From Chrysomallon squamiferum (taxonomy: Eukaryota; Mollusca; Gastropoda; Neomphalida; Peltospiridae): a DNA stretch of 64,000 bases. The DNA lies in NCBI GenBank assembly GCA_012295275.1, contig CM022674.1, positions 14,682,374 to 14,746,373 on the forward strand, written 5' to 3'. The position numbers and the translations under genes are program-made. The notes under the pieces are model-generated. The model saw nothing but the letters and a program-made list of their open reading frames with translations, was not told the DNA's origin and did no database searches. Positions 63,544 through 64,000 of this stretch are shown here, one piece after another. Positions within the stretch are counted from its first letter, which is position 1; each line of letters starts with the position of its first letter.

Positions 63544-64000
63544 CCTGCTAGATTATGAGAACTGTAATATACAAAAAAAAAACCTACTTCTTAAAAACTG
63601 ACAAGTTTACACGTTTCAACATCCATTAAAGTCGACTGGTCATCGCAGCTATTTAAGAAATCGTGTATATTCACGTCGGTACAGTCGAAGAAACCGGTTA
63701 ATTTGGCTTACACATTACAATAGAACTGCAGGCAGGGTCATGTAATGAACAATTAACATTTATAGAAACAGGTTATAGATGATGACGGAAACGTGGCAAC
63801 ATACACATTTCTTTTTATGTTGTCACTAATTGAATCACAGAATAAATTATTATAATTTTATTTATATATTAAACTCAATTTCTGTTTTTATTTATTTATT
63901 TATTCTAAAAGTAGACATGAAAGTAGCAGTCAATCACATTTTTGAAAAAGCCCTCAAAATGAGTTCCACAGACCGTAATCTGCATCTAAAACAGGTAGCA
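63544..64000 (-). promoter_or_regulatory. 5' UTR and probable promoter of the GOLIM4-like gene
   Basis: The sequence just upstream of the start codon is locally richer in CG dinucleotides (about 63605-63700, e.g. cacgtcggtacagtcgaaga) than the rest of the window, as expected for a promoter. The transcription start and any TATA element cannot be fixed from sequence. Confidence 0.4.

Overview
The window is AT-rich nuclear DNA from an animal. Genes are split by GT-AG introns, spacing is wide, and simple-sequence tracts, minisatellites and small DNA transposons are abundant. The gene set (SCLY, DHRS3, SPSB, GOLIM4 and a C2H2 zinc-finger gene) is bilaterian. The style suggests an invertebrate, possibly a mollusc or other lophotrochozoan, but nothing in the sequence proves the phylum. 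I see no rRNA, tRNA, CRISPR or bacterial feature, and no autonomous transposase or reverse transcriptase.

Layout: (1) 1-2.3 kb, a C2H2 zinc-finger gene on + with an uninterrupted coding region. (2) 3.15-9.1 kb on -, twelve coding exons of selenocysteine lyase (SCLY); one intron has a GC donor, and the first short coding exon was not found. (3) 9.78-12.1 kb on +, a complete six-exon short-chain dehydrogenase closest to DHRS3, head-to-head with SCLY over about 0.67 kb. (4) 18.1-20.0 kb on -, a complete two-coding-exon SPRY/SOCS-box protein (SPSB1/4, gustavus type), with a possible distant first exon and promoter near 24.2-24.4 kb. (5) 20-34 kb, intergenic DNA with three MITE-like elements, a 1.4-kb satellite and long microsatellites. 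(6) 34.35-63.54 kb on -, a 15-exon gene for a Golgi type II membrane protein of the GOLIM4 (GPP130) family, with introns full of tandem arrays.

The genes form no operon or shared pathway. The only close functional arrangement is the divergent SCLY/DHRS3 pair, which may share a promoter.

The most unusual structures are in the GOLIM4-like gene. An array of about 45 units (52.7-54.58 kb) repeats the exon-5/intron boundary itself, so dozens of copies of the authentic 5' splice site follow the real one. A second array, just after exon 13, repeats a unit carrying AATAAA on the sense strand. The large repeat-coding exon 11 has a single-base insertion in one repeat unit that breaks the frame although all later exons stay in phase. 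An SCLY intron shows a related case: a minisatellite that resembles, and directly abuts, the polypyrimidine tract and exon edge of a 3' splice site.
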